A stretch of 16,496 nucleotides of DNA from a bacterium (GTDB lineage Bacteria; Bacteroidota; Bacteroidia; Bacteroidales; Bacteroidaceae): NCBI GenBank assembly GCA_004559785.1, contig SFXD01000049.1, positions 1 to 16,496 of the forward strand, written 5' to 3'. Numbering within the stretch: the stretch's first letter is position 1; each line of letters starts with the position of its first letter. Under the pieces are notes generated by a model. The model saw nothing but the letters and a program-made list of their open reading frames with translations. It did not search any database and was not told the DNA's origin. Shown here piece after piece: positions 6,194-14,493 of this stretch. The position numbers and the translations under genes were made by a program.

Positions 6194-7374
6194 TTCCTGC
6201 TTATACTATATAATGTAATGTATACGTAACACATGATTGGCACAAGGAACGAGAGGCAGACAAGTCCCGTAGAGTCAGATATCAGCCCCATCAGCAACGG
6301 AGCCGCGGCACCACCGGCAATAGTCATGACAAGAAGAGAAGATGCCTGCTTGGTATTCCCTCCGCTCGACCTCAACGCCAAAGAGAAAATCGTGGGATAC
6401 ATGAGGCTCTCTGACAGCAGCACCACAAGCAACCCAGCCACGCCCACCTTGCCAGGAAAGGCTATCACTATTGCAGTTGCACACACTGCCAGCATGGAGC
6501 AGTCCACCAGCAGCCTCGTCGCCTTGCGATATTTCATAATCCAACTGCCAAGTACACGACCTGCCACGAAAAATCCCATGCCTCCATAGCCAAGCAGTCT
6601 CGAAGCCTCGCCTGCGGAAATACCCATGTACTCTACGGCATAGTTGATGAAATTGCTGTTGACCCCCGTCTGGGCAGCCACATAGAGAAATAGGGCGATG
6701 AGTCCTGCCACAAAGGAAATATTCCAGAGCCTTCCGTTACCGGCAGGCTCCTCCTCGTCCGGCAACCCAACCTCAGGCAAGTCTTGCCTTAAGAACAGTA
6801 GGGCAACTGCAAGTACCGCGATTCCGACAATGGTGTATGGAGTAGCGATGTCTCCACCGGAAAAGAACGAAGCTCCGCCTACAAGGGGACCCAATATCCA
6901 CCCAAAGCCATTAAGCGACTGAGCCATGTTGATACGCCTCTCTGCACCCTCGGACGAGCCCAATACCGTGACGTATGGATTGGCACTCGTCTCAAGACAG
7001 GTCAAACCGCACCCTATCACGAACAGGGAGAATACGAAGAAAGCAAACGAATTGATTTCCGCACCTGGGATGAACAGCAGGGCTCCTATGCCATAGAGCA
7101 TGAGTCCCGTTATCACGCCAGCCTTGTAACCCCACCTACGTATGATGAAGCCCGCTGGCAACGCCATGAGGAAATAGCCTCCATATACCGCAGCCTGTAC
7201 GAAGGCTGCCTGGGTCTTGCCAATGGTGAACAATTCCTGGAAATGCGGATTCAGCACCTCCAGTATGCTATGTGCGAATCCCCACAGAAAGAATAACGTG
7301 GAAACCAATGCAAATGGCATTAGGTAATCCTTACCTCCACGCTTGAAAAGTGTTGTCTTCAACTCCATAATCAT
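6190..7374 (-). CDS. fucP: FucP-like sugar:proton symporter (MFS)
   Basis: A 394-residue major facilitator protein with about 12 hydrophobic segments, in the inner membrane, likely importing L-fucose or a similar 6-deoxysugar with protons. The closest match I can see is E. coli FucP: FFLWGFAHSILEVLNPHFQ (28-46), GYKAGVITGLMLYGIGALLF (82-101) and GLTCLETSANPYVTVLG (123-139). Of the two protonation sites known in FucP, E135 is kept (E128 here). The D46 position is Glu (E39). The gene heads a two-gene unit with the mutarotase, overlapping it by four bases. The start could be the first ATG (7374) or the third codon (7368). A consensus -7 box lies only 13 bases before the first, implying a very short leader. 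Related sugars such as glucose or galactose are transported by other family members, so the substrate is inferred. Confidence 0.85.
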   Translation of the reverse strand: MIMELKTTLFKRGGKDYLMPFALVSTLFFLWGFAHSILEVLNPHFQELFTIGKTQAAFVQAAVYGGYFLMALPAGFIIRRWGYKAGVITGLMLYGIGALLFIPGAEINSFAFFVFSLFVIGCGLTCLETSANPYVTVLGSSEGAERRINMAQSLNGFGWILGPLVGGASFFSGGDIATPYTIVGIAVLAVALLFLRQDLPEVGLPDEEEPAGNGRLWNISFVAGLIALFLYVAAQTGVNSNFINYAVEYMGISAGEASRLLGYGGMGFFVAGRVLGSWIMKYRKATRLLVDCSMLAVCATAIVIAFPGKVGVAGLLVVLLSESLMYPTIFSLALRSSGGNTKQASSLLVMTIAGGAAAPLLMGLISDSTGLVCLSFLVPIMCYVYITLYSISRK

Positions 7375-7386
7375 TCATTATCTACA

Positions 7387-7417
7387 CAAAGATACGTCTT
7401 TTTTTCTTCATACCAAG
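7387..7417 (-). promoter_or_regulatory. Promoter of the fucP-rhaM unit
   Basis: On the minus strand, CTTG (7417-7414, three of four bases of the -33 box) precedes TATCTTTG (7394-7387, full -7 match) by 19 bases. The start of transcription would fall about 7-10 bases before the fucP ATG, an unusually short leader. Confidence 0.6.
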
Positions 7418-7562
7418 CCATGATGCAAGTTTTTTCCCCATGCCGAGCATTCATAGGTTTCCAAAGACCTTTATTCACTGGCAACAGCCACTGCAAAGTA
7501 CATAATGATGGCAAAACACGAAATTATGTGTCATCACAACGCATTTATACGAGAAAAAGTAA

Positions 7563-7570
7563 TAACTTTG
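7563..7570 (+). promoter_or_regulatory. -7 box upstream of trpB
   Basis: TAACTTTG at 7563-7570 fits TAnnTTTG and lies 28 bases before the trpB ATG. I do not see a good TTTG at the expected distance upstream, so the promoter may be weak or activator-dependent. No Trp-rich leader frame or terminator is present before trpB. Confidence 0.45.
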
Positions 7571-7598
7571 TATTCGGTAAATCAAAATTCCAAACAAA

Positions 7599-8975
7599 AT
7601 GAATATGAAAGAAGAGATTCCTTACAAGATTTATCTGGAAGAGAAAGAGATTCCAACACAATGGTACAACGTGAGGGCAGACATGAAGAACAAACCTGCC
7701 CCGCTGCTCAATCCCGCAACGCTGCAGCCTCTCGGGATGGAAGACCTGAACCACGTCTTCTGCACGGAACTAAACAAGCAGGAACTTGACAACGACACGC
7801 CATATTTCGACATACCGGAAGAAATCCTAAACTTCTACCGCATGTATCGTCCCTCACCATTAGTAAGGGCATATTTCTTGGAAAAAGCCCTGGGTACACC
7901 TGCCAAGATATACTACAAGTTCGAGGGCAACAATACGTCAGGCAGCCACAAGCTGAACTCTGCCATCGCACAAGCCTACTATGCAAAGAAACAGGGACTA
8001 AAGGGAGTGACCACCGAGACTGGAGCAGGACAATGGGGTACGGCATTGAGTATGGCATGCTCTTACTTCGGGCTAGACTGCCAGGTATACATGGTTAAAT
8101 GCTCGTACGACCAGAAGCCTTTCCGCCGCGAGGTGATGCGGACATACGGAGCCAAGGTGACTCCATCGCCCAGCCTGTCCACCAATGTGGGACGCAAGAT
8201 ACTTTCCGAACATCCTGACACCACGGGCAGTCTGGGGTGTGCCATATCAGAGGCGGTTGAAGCAGCCACCACGCAAGAGGGCTACAGATACGTGCTCGGC
8301 TCGGTACTCAACCAGGTACTATTGCACCAGACCATTATAGGGCTTGAGACAAAGAAAGCCCTTGACAAGTATGGCATCAAGCCAGACATCATTATCGGAT
8401 GCGCCGGCGGAGGGTCAAACCTCGGAGGCTTGATTTCCCCATTCGTAGGTGAGATGCTGAGGGGCGAGGCAGACTATAGGATTATTGCAGTGGAACCAGC
8501 CTCATGTCCAAGTTTCACACGCGGAAAGTTTGCATACGACTTCTGCGACACAGGCATGATTTGCCCCCTTGCCAAGATGTACACCTTAGGAAGCCAGTTC
8601 ATCCCGTCTGCCAACCACGCAGGAGGACTTCGTTTCCACGGAATGAGCACCATCCTTTCACAGTTGTACAACGACGGATTGTTCGAGGCTAAGGCAGTAG
8701 AGCAGACAGCTGTCTTCGACGCTGCTACCCAGTTTGCACGCGTAGAGGGTATCCTGCCTGCGCCCGAGAGTAGCCATGCAATTCGCATAGCCATAGACGA
8801 GGCTATGAAGTGCAAGGAAACTGGAGAGGAGAAAACCATCGTATTTGGACTGACAGGAACAGGATACTTCGACCTTTACGCATACGAGGCATTTAACAAC
8901 GGAACCATGACCGACATCATACCGTCTGACGAGACGATTGATTCCTTCCTGTCAAGGTTGCCAAAGGTAGATTAG
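7599..8975 (+). CDS. trpB: Tryptophan synthase beta chain, TrpB2-type
   Basis: A 458-residue PLP enzyme that joins indole and serine to make Trp. The length and the N-terminal region (IPTQWYNVRAD at 18-28, RPSPLVRAYFLEKALG) mark the longer TrpB2-like branch rather than the about 400-residue TrpB1. The PLP lysine is K118 (NTSGSHKLNSA), the catalytic glutamate is E140 in ETGAGQWG, and the phosphate-binding loop is GCAGGGSNLGG (267-277). ETGAGQWG, with Trp where TrpB1 has His, is typical of the long branch. No trpA or other trp gene is near, so it may act as a stand-alone indole-salvage enzyme; alternatively, the rest of the pathway lies elsewhere. Met1 (7599) and Met3 (7605) are both possible starts. 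A strong hairpin follows the gene. Confidence 0.93.
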   Translation: MNMKEEIPYKIYLEEKEIPTQWYNVRADMKNKPAPLLNPATLQPLGMEDLNHVFCTELNKQELDNDTPYFDIPEEILNFYRMYRPSPLVRAYFLEKALGTPAKIYYKFEGNNTSGSHKLNSAIAQAYYAKKQGLKGVTTETGAGQWGTALSMACSYFGLDCQVYMVKCSYDQKPFRREVMRTYGAKVTPSPSLSTNVGRKILSEHPDTTGSLGCAISEAVEAATTQEGYRYVLGSVLNQVLLHQTIIGLETKKALDKYGIKPDIIIGCAGGGSNLGGLISPFVGEMLRGEADYRIIAVEPASCPSFTRGKFAYDFCDTGMICPLAKMYTLGSQFIPSANHAGGLRFHGMSTILSQLYNDGLFEAKAVEQTAVFDAATQFARVEGILPAPESSHAIRIAIDEAMKCKETGEEKTIVFGLTGTGYFDLYAYEAFNNGTMTDIIPSDETIDSFLSRLPKVD

Positions 8976-9026
8976 GCTCCATCCTCTACCCTCTTGGGAC
9001 ATAGAATACAAAAGACATGATACCAT

Positions 9027-9058
9027 AATCCCCATCAGCCAAGAGACTGATGGGGATT
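9027..9058. terminator. Terminator hairpin between convergent trpB and the yfhO-family gene
   Basis: A perfect 12-bp stem (AATCCCCATCAG at 9027-9038 with CTGATGGGGATT at 9047-9058) with an 8-base loop. On the + strand it is followed by GTTGTGTTG, a mixed T tract. It lies 52 bases after trpB and 26 bases after the end of the opposing gene, so it can serve in both directions. Confidence 0.8.
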
Positions 9059-9083
9059 GTTGTGTTGCAAAAATGGAAAAGTC

Positions 9084-11609
9084 CTATTGCCCCGCACCTT
9101 CCTTCTTGCGTACCTTCCTGATTACGGAGACAAGCAAGGCCACAATCGTTATCGCCAGCAATGCGAGTGAGGTGTTGGCAATGGTCTCCGTGACATGTAC
9201 GGACTGGGGGTCGAACGACATCACCACTTGATGCTTTCCTGCAGGCATGGCTACGGCTCGCAGGACATAGTTGACACGACCAAGCCCGACAGGCTTGCCA
9301 TCTATCTCGCAAGCCCAACCAGGATAATAGATGTCGCTGAACACCAGTATGCCACCTTTGTCAGATGACACCTCGTAGGCAAGGCGGTTGGCCTCGTAAC
9401 TGTCAAGAACCACCGATGCCGTACTGTCAACAGGAATCGCCTCGCCCAGGATTTCGCGGAACCTGACGTCAGCCACAGCCTCATGCCTGGTGTCTAACCC
9501 ATGCAGCGCTGCTATCTCAGCATCTGCATCCTCCACATAAGTCAGGCTGTCCACGAACCATGCGTTACCATTCGCCCATGGATTAGCCACGGAAACCCTT
9601 GCCCCCTCGTTGGTAGGCAGAATCAGATACTTCGTATTTAGCATGTTGAGCACAGGCCAAAGGCTATCGCCAGGGCACGTGTCGAGCAGGCCAAAGGTTT
9701 CGGCAGCCGACTTACGGATAATCTGCATCTCAGGCTGTATATGCTCCTCGATAAGCTCTTGGTAACGCCTCAACTTGGCGGCATGATACCCTCCAATGCT
9801 CTTGTGGAAATAAGAAGTAGTATTATCGTTGAATGTGCTAACAGAAAGGTTGAGCACACGATGGTACACATCGCTATCCTGCAATATTATCTCATCCGCC
9901 TGGGTCTTTGGAAATGCCTGACTTTCGGTACGAGGCTTGACGAACGAGCCGTCGTTGAGATATCTCTTATTCACGCCCCACATGTCCGCCAGACACAGCA
10001 GCAAGATGCAAGCCACCATTGGGATTGGCTTAATCTTACCCGAACGAAATACCAGGAGAACCGCCATGCCGACAAGAATGACTATGAGGCTGCGCATGGA
10101 ATCGGCCGTCAGCATAGCCCTGCGCATCTCGCTCATGTTGGCAAGGATGTCGCCAGACAATTGTGCGGGTATATAGCCAGCCTGCACATATTGCTGCATG
10201 TACATGTGGTCGGCCGTGGACAGGCAGTCGCCGAAAAAGGCCTCTGGCATCAGCCAGAAGAGGAATGCCACACCCCCTGTGAATGCAAGGCTGACAGACA
10301 TGTTGCGCATGGTAAGGCATGAAGGGTTTCTGACTATCTCGGCAAGAGCCATGATGGCAAGAAGGGGTATGGAGAATTCCGCCATGACAAGTATGCTCGC
10401 AACAGTACGGAACTTGTCGTACATGGGCACATAGTCGAGGAAGAAGTCCGTGAATGGCATGAAATTCTTGCCCCACGACAACATGATGCTAAGTATCGTT
10501 ATGGCAAGGAGAGCCCATTTCATTGGTCCTCTGACTACGAGCAGTCCGAGGACGAAAAGCGTCAGCACAAAGGCTCCAACATATACCGGGCCGCTGGTAC
10601 CAGGCTGCTCTCCCCAATACTGTGTGAATGCCCTGTATATTGGGGCATAGTCGTTCTTTGCCTTTGACATGGCTGTCTCGTTGTCGGCCAACAGTTGGCT
10701 TGCGCCTCCCTTGACATTCGGTACGAGAAGCGTCCACGTCTCGCCTATTCCATAGCTCCATGCCGTGATGTAACTTCGCTCGAGTCCGCTGCTCGTCTGG
10801 TCTGCAGGGTCCTTTACCTTCTGTGTCAGTTCACTCTTGCCCCTCATGCTCTCCTTGCTGTATTCCCAGGTATGATATAGGTTGCTCATGTTGACGCATA
10901 CACCGAGCAGTCCGCCCAATGCGAAGCACGCCGTAGACTTTAGCCACCCAGATACAGTGCCTTCCCTGAAAGCCTGCACGAGATACGCAATGGAGATGAG
11001 TCCCATCACGAAAAGGAAATAGTATGTCATCTGGACATGGTTGCTGAGGATTTGCATGGCTGTGAAGATACCTGTCAGCGCAATTCCCCAAAGATATCTG
11101 CCCCTGTAGCACAATGCCATTCCTGCTATGGTAGGCGGAATAAAGCTAAGCGTCAAGAGTTTCCAGATATGTCCGGCCTGTATTATAATGAAATAGTAGC
11201 TGCTGAATGCCCAAAGCACAGCCCCAAGCGCAGACATCCACACTTTGAAGTCGAAGGCACGAAGCATTATATAGAAGCCCAAAAGCATCATGAAAACGTA
11301 AGCTGCCACGTCTGGCAATCCAAGTCTGTAGAAAGTTCCCAAGGTGGACAGCCTGTCGGTACTTGGATAACTGGGGCTCATCTGATAAGTCGGCATTCCA
11401 CAGAAGAGGGTATTGGTCCACCTTGTGCGCTCGCCTCCATGAGAAGCCCTGTACTGTTCCATCTCGATGCCGCTCCCCACGGCAGCATCGTGGTCATGTC
11501 CGGTCAATACGAGTCCTTCCCTGATAGGTGCCTGAAAATAGAGCAGACTGATAGCCACGAAGAAAAGGATGGCTATGGCATCTGGCAATAGAAGTTTGAT
11601 TTTGTTCAT
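9084..11609 (-). CDS. YfhO-family multi-spanning membrane protein
   Basis: A large integral membrane protein of 841 residues from the chosen start. The family includes B. subtilis YfhO, implicated in glycosylation of envelope polymers and of GT-C-like architecture. Residues 1 to about 530 hold about a dozen hydrophobic helices. After the first helix comes LTGHDHDAAVG (36-45), the position of the acidic residue in GT-C enzymes. A soluble segment (about 540-800) ends with the family hallmark VFSDIYYPGWACEIDG followed by VNYVLRAVAMPAGKH. A last membrane helix and a basic tail close the protein. I chose the ATG at 11609 (MNKIKLLLPD) because the upstream in-frame ATG at 11660 adds a poor 17-residue extension. 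The sugar donor and acceptor are unknown. The gene stands alone, with short repeats in its upstream region. Confidence 0.85.
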   Translation of the reverse strand: MNKIKLLLPDAIAILFFVAISLLYFQAPIREGLVLTGHDHDAAVGSGIEMEQYRASHGGERTRWTNTLFCGMPTYQMSPSYPSTDRLSTLGTFYRLGLPDVAAYVFMMLLGFYIMLRAFDFKVWMSALGAVLWAFSSYYFIIIQAGHIWKLLTLSFIPPTIAGMALCYRGRYLWGIALTGIFTAMQILSNHVQMTYYFLFVMGLISIAYLVQAFREGTVSGWLKSTACFALGGLLGVCVNMSNLYHTWEYSKESMRGKSELTQKVKDPADQTSSGLERSYITAWSYGIGETWTLLVPNVKGGASQLLADNETAMSKAKNDYAPIYRAFTQYWGEQPGTSGPVYVGAFVLTLFVLGLLVVRGPMKWALLAITILSIMLSWGKNFMPFTDFFLDYVPMYDKFRTVASILVMAEFSIPLLAIMALAEIVRNPSCLTMRNMSVSLAFTGGVAFLFWLMPEAFFGDCLSTADHMYMQQYVQAGYIPAQLSGDILANMSEMRRAMLTADSMRSLIVILVGMAVLLVFRSGKIKPIPMVACILLLCLADMWGVNKRYLNDGSFVKPRTESQAFPKTQADEIILQDSDVYHRVLNLSVSTFNDNTTSYFHKSIGGYHAAKLRRYQELIEEHIQPEMQIIRKSAAETFGLLDTCPGDSLWPVLNMLNTKYLILPTNEGARVSVANPWANGNAWFVDSLTYVEDADAEIAALHGLDTRHEAVADVRFREILGEAIPVDSTASVVLDSYEANRLAYEVSSDKGGILVFSDIYYPGWACEIDGKPVGLGRVNYVLRAVAMPAGKHQVVMSFDPQSVHVTETIANTSLALLAITIVALLVSVIRKVRKKEGAGQ

Positions 11610-11620
11610 TGGAATTTCTT

Positions 11621-11638
11621 CTAATAAGTCTAATAAGT
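11621..11638 (+). repeat. 9-base tandem repeat before the yfhO-family start
   Basis: CTAATAAGT occurs twice head to tail (11621-11629 and 11630-11638), ending 12 bases upstream of the ATG at 11609 on the opposite strand. It lies in the untranslated leader of the gene. It may be a simple slippage product. Confidence 0.6.
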
Positions 11639-11672
11639 AAATATGTAATTTAGCCTGCACCTTGGTGCTGGA

Positions 11673-11700
11673 TGTTCTATAAAGGGGTGTTCTACAAATT
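11673..11700. repeat. Direct repeat cluster related to the right-edge repeat
   Basis: TGTTCTATAAA (11673-11683) and TGTTCTACAAA (11688-11698) differ at one base and are 15 bases apart. The 20 bases at 11681-11700 match 16396-16415 at 18 positions. The cluster sits between rpsO and the yfhO-family gene, about 65-90 bases upstream of the latter's ATG. It could be a repeated regulatory site or a remnant of a dispersed element. Confidence 0.5.
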
Positions 11701-11754
11701 AGTTTTTATGTCCATTTGTGGGTGCCTACATACGCTTGGTAGCAAAATCGGACA

Positions 11755-11786
11755 AAGGCTGCAGCCCCTTGTCGGAGTGCAGCCTT
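11755..11786 (-). terminator. Terminator-like hairpin after rpsO
   Basis: Perfect 9-bp arms (11755-11763 and 11778-11786, AAGGCTGCA / TGCAGCCTT) around a 14-base loop, 40 bases downstream of the rpsO stop on the minus strand. The following bases on that strand (TGTCCGATTTT) are only partly T-rich. Confidence 0.6.
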
Positions 11787-11825
11787 GATTCCTTTGCTAA
11801 TTCTATCCTATCGAACTATGCAAGA

Positions 11826-12095
11826 TTACTTACGCAGTCCGAGAGCCTTTACTATGGCACGATAACGTGCGATGTCGCGGCTCTTGAGATAGTTGAGGAG
11901 GCTACGACGCTTACCTACGAGAGCCGTGAGGGCACGCTCAGTGCTATGGTCCTTGCGGTTCTGCTTCATGTGCTCGGTAAGATGTGAGATACGATAAGTA
12001 AAGAGTGCTATCTGGCTCTCTGCGCTACCAGTATCTGTAGTTCCCTTGCCATACTTCTCGAAAATCTCCTCTTTCTTTGCTGAATCCAAATACAT
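11826..12095 (-). CDS. rpsO: 30S ribosomal protein S15
   Basis: An 89-residue protein, the exact usual length of S15, a primary 16S rRNA-binding protein of the small-subunit platform. The family pattern is unbroken: an N-terminal helix (DSAKKEEIFEKYG), GSAESQIALFTYRI, then the RNA-contact motif HMKQNRKDHSTERAL (41-55) and LVGKRRSLLNYLKSRD. It is a single-gene unit with a -7 box about 80 bases upstream and a hairpin downstream. In several bacteria S15 represses its own mRNA; no known leader structure could be recognised here. Its presence marks this as core chromosomal sequence. Confidence 0.98.
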   Translation of the reverse strand: MYLDSAKKEEIFEKYGKGTTDTGSAESQIALFTYRISHLTEHMKQNRKDHSTERALTALVGKRRSLLNYLKSRDIARYRAIVKALGLRK

Positions 12096-12173
12096 TGTCT
12101 TTTAATATTATTATGTTAAACTTGTTTGTCGGACAGCCACACTCCTAACTGTACTGTCTCGCAAATGCGGGTG

Positions 12174-12181
12174 CAAAGGTA
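12174..12181 (-). promoter_or_regulatory. -7 box of rpsO
   Basis: TACCTTTG on the minus strand (12181-12174) matches the Bacteroidota -7 consensus. Transcription would start near 12168, giving a leader of about 70 bases. No clear TTTG is found 19-20 bases upstream, so only the -7 element is claimed. Confidence 0.5.
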
Positions 12182-12254
12182 TGAAAAAAAACAATACGTT
12201 GGTTGCCTTGGCGTATCTTTTTTCCATTTTTCAATCAAAAAAAGCCATAATCCG

Positions 12255-13082
12255 TCAGCAGGGTCTCTGTTTGGGAAGGTTGAACACCTCCTGCACCTCC
12301 TTGATGGCTTCCGGAGTCATGCCATCGGGCTCCGACCCCATGCTGCGTGCACACATATATATATTGGCAGCCTTGCACAACACGTCGGTTTGGTCGAAGG
12401 CATCCATTATGTCGACACCCACGCTGACCGTACCATGCTTTTCCCACAGAACCACGTCATGGGTCTTGATTTGCTCAAGCGTGGCATCTGCCAGGTCTAT
12501 CGAACCTGGCAGGGCGTATGGCACTATGCCTATGCCAAGTGGCGCAAACGCCAACGTCTCGGGAATCATCGACCACAGCACTCTGGTCATCTCCCCTTCC
12601 CTCAGGAAGCGGCTGATATGGCTCATTGCCACGAGTTCTATTGGGTGGGTATGCAGCGTTGCCTTGTACGTGCTGCCCGTGCCTATCAGGTAATCCTGCA
12701 AGGCGAGATGGCTGGGCAACTCGCTGGTTGGCATGACGGGGCTGTCGGCTATTATCTCGTAAGTGGCACAATCATCGCAGATACGTATGATTGCCCCGTT
12801 CTCCATCGGCTTCCTTGCAAGGTCGCGCATTCGCTTGCCCGTTCCCTTGGCATAGAAATACTTACCTCTCAGGTTTGGCAGGACCTTGCCTATCCTTATG
12901 GCAGGTGCCAAGGCAGGCATTTCTCTTAGTTCCTGGTCTGCGAATTCAGTGACGTTGACAGTGATGTTGCCACCGTTGCGCTCTGCCCATCCCTTCTGCC
13001 ACAGATAGCCCGTCACCTCGGCTACTTGGTCGATGACAGCCTTCAGTTCGGGTCGGCTGTCGAGTACGCTTTGATTTTCCAT
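12255..13082 (-). CDS. rhaD: Rhamnulose-1-phosphate aldolase (class II, zinc)
   Basis: Splits L-rhamnulose 1-phosphate into dihydroxyacetone phosphate and L-lactaldehyde in the cytoplasm, the last common step of L-rhamnose breakdown. The 275-residue length is close to that of E. coli RhaD (274). The catalytic and metal residues are in register: E121 (TSELPSHLALQ), the zinc histidines H144 and H146 (LHTHPIELVA) and H216 (EKHGTVSVG). NGGNITV (37-43) forms the phosphate-binding loop. No rhamnose isomerase or kinase gene is adjacent; the mutarotase-permease pair lies about 5 kb away. It starts 57 bases after the end of the oxidoreductase operon on the same strand, and I see no good promoter in that gap, so read-through from the operon is possible. 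A related fuculose aldolase is less likely because those are shorter. Confidence 0.93.
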   Translation of the reverse strand: MENQSVLDSRPELKAVIDQVAEVTGYLWQKGWAERNGGNITVNVTEFADQELREMPALAPAIRIGKVLPNLRGKYFYAKGTGKRMRDLARKPMENGAIIRICDDCATYEIIADSPVMPTSELPSHLALQDYLIGTGSTYKATLHTHPIELVAMSHISRFLREGEMTRVLWSMIPETLAFAPLGIGIVPYALPGSIDLADATLEQIKTHDVVLWEKHGTVSVGVDIMDAFDQTDVLCKAANIYMCARSMGSEPDGMTPEAIKEVQEVFNLPKQRPC

Positions 13083-13139
13083 GTGATTGTGTTCCTTGTT
13101 TATAGTTTATGTTTGGTTAACCTATCATTTCCCCACATA

Positions 13140-13691
13140 TTACCGTTCCACTAATGTCAGCATCTCCATCCCACGCCTTATGGCAGCCTCGTTGTCTGGT
13201 ATCAGGGAATGGTACCGCTGTGGCAGTACCTTGCCCAGTCCCCTTACCACGTTGTCCACCGAAACCACGCCCCTTGCCTTAATCAGTCCTCCGAGCACGA
13301 ACATGTTGAGAAGTCGTCCATTACCTTTCCGAGAGGCTTCCTCCATTGCATCTATCTTGTAAACGCTGACATCGTCCCTGGCAGGTGGTGTATGTATGGC
13401 ATAAGCATCATAGATGATACACCCACCAGGCTTGACAAGAGGCTCAAACTTGTCGAGCGACGGCTGATTGAGTACCACTGCAGTATCAAACCTGTCCACC
13501 AAGGGTGATGCTATCTCCTCATCGCCTATTATGACGGTGACATTTGCCGTACCGCCTCTTTGCTCGGGTCCGTAAGCAGGCATCCAACTCACTTCCATTC
13601 CCTGCATGATTCCCGCGTATGCCAGTATCTTGCCCATGGACAGTACTCCCTGCCCTCCGAATCCGCTGATTATTATTTCCTCGCGCCTCAT
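13140..13691 (-). CDS. korC: 2-oxoacid:ferredoxin oxidoreductase, gamma subunit
   Basis: A 183-residue gamma subunit of a CoA-forming 2-oxoacid:ferredoxin oxidoreductase. Family motifs are GFGGQGV (10-16) at the N-terminus and YGPEQRGGTANV (40-51); LVDRFDTAVVLNQPSLDKF follows. It is the last gene of a TPR-D-A-B-C cluster, with only one base between the beta-subunit stop and this ATG. A GGAGGAATGACATG context precedes the start. The subunit order matches korDABC, but sequence reading alone cannot separate 2-oxoglutarate from branched-chain (VorDABC) or aryl 2-oxoacid specificity. Confidence 0.87.
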   Translation of the reverse strand: MRREEIIISGFGGQGVLSMGKILAYAGIMQGMEVSWMPAYGPEQRGGTANVTVIIGDEEIASPLVDRFDTAVVLNQPSLDKFEPLVKPGGCIIYDAYAIHTPPARDDVSVYKIDAMEEASRKGNGRLLNMFVLGGLIKARGVVSVDNVVRGLGKVLPQRYHSLIPDNEAAIRRGMEMLTLVER

Positions 13692-13692
13692 G

Positions 13693-14493
13693 TCATTCCT
13701 CCATGTCTGTTGCCTTAAGGTCTCCCAAGGGGTAATATGGGAACATGTTCTCCTGCATCCACCTACCTGCCTGCACTGGAGTCATCTTCCATCCCGCACT
13801 ACATGTTGCTACGATTTCCACCATCGAAGCACCCTTCCCATCTATGGAGTTCTGGAAAGCCCTCCTTATGGCACGCTTTGCCCGATTGATGTTTGGCACA
13901 TTGTTTACTGCCTGCCTCGTAACGTAACAAGTACCTTCGAGCGTGGCAGCTATATCCGTGATGTGCAGAGGGAACCCGTGCAGGTCGGCCTGCCTGCCGT
14001 ATGGACAAGTGCTGGTCTTCTGGCCCATGAGGGTCGTCGGGGCCATCTGTCCACCCGTCATGCCATATATGGCATTGTTGATAAAGATGATAGCGATGTT
14101 CTCTCCCCTGTTCAAGGCCTGTATCGTCTCGCCCGTACCGATACAAGCCAAGTCGCCATCACCCTGATATGTGAAGACGAGACGGTCTGGCCACATTCTC
14201 TTGACTGCAGAGGCACATGCCGGGGCACGTCCATGTGCGGCCTCTATCCAGTCAATGTCTATGTACCTATATGCAAATACAGCACATCCCACGGGACAAA
14301 TGCCCACGGTGCGTTCCTCCACGCCCATTTCCCCAATGATTTCCGCAACGAGCTTGTGAACCAAGCCGTGGCTGCACCCTGGACAATAGTGCATCGGGAC
14401 GTCGTTCATGAGCGACGGCTTGGCATACGCCAACTTCATGCCGTCACATTCCTTGTGCATATATTGTGCTTGGTGTTGATCCTGTCTTACCAT
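13693..14493 (-). CDS. korB: 2-oxoacid:ferredoxin oxidoreductase, beta (TPP-binding) subunit
   Basis: A 266-residue thiamine-diphosphate-binding subunit. The TPP/Mg motif is complete: GDGD (111-114), then INN (138-140), about 30 residues as expected. YCPGCSHG (36-43) near the N-terminus is the usual cysteine motif; C37, C40 and a later Cys may bind the subunit's iron-sulfur cluster. GQMAPTT follows the TPP motif. The start at 14493 overlaps the end of the alpha gene by seven bases. Met12 or Met19 are possible alternative starts, since the first 18 residues are poorly conserved in character. It works with the alpha, gamma and ferredoxin-like subunits to form an acyl-CoA and CO2 from a 2-oxoacid while reducing ferredoxin, or in the reverse direction. 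Confidence 0.9.
   Translation of the reverse strand: MVRQDQHQAQYMHKECDGMKLAYAKPSLMNDVPMHYCPGCSHGLVHKLVAEIIGEMGVEERTVGICPVGCAVFAYRYIDIDWIEAAHGRAPACASAVKRMWPDRLVFTYQGDGDLACIGTGETIQALNRGENIAIIFINNAIYGMTGGQMAPTTLMGQKTSTCPYGRQADLHGFPLHITDIAATLEGTCYVTRQAVNNVPNINRAKRAIRRAFQNSIDGKGASMVEIVATCSAGWKMTPVQAGRWMQENMFPYYPLGDLKATDMEE

Noticed and set aside
7420..7602. + strand 60-codon frame between fucP and trpB
   Set aside because: It crosses the fucP promoter region and the trpB -7 box, has no domain and no Trp codons, so it is neither a gene nor a Trp leader peptide.
11610..11660. Upstream start for the YfhO-family gene
   Set aside because: The added 17 residues precede the natural positively charged start and first membrane helix and overlap a tandem repeat; MNKIKLLL at 11609 fits better.
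12096..12169. Possible autoregulatory structure in the rpsO leader
   Set aside because: Only a 4-bp hairpin (12160-12169) and a weak 5-bp pairing (12132-12136 with 12154-12158) are visible; neither resembles a known S15 site, so it is not listed as a feature.
12126..12929. + strand frame of 267 codons opposite rhaD
   Set aside because: The minus strand encodes a complete aldolase with all metal ligands; the antisense product shows no family features.
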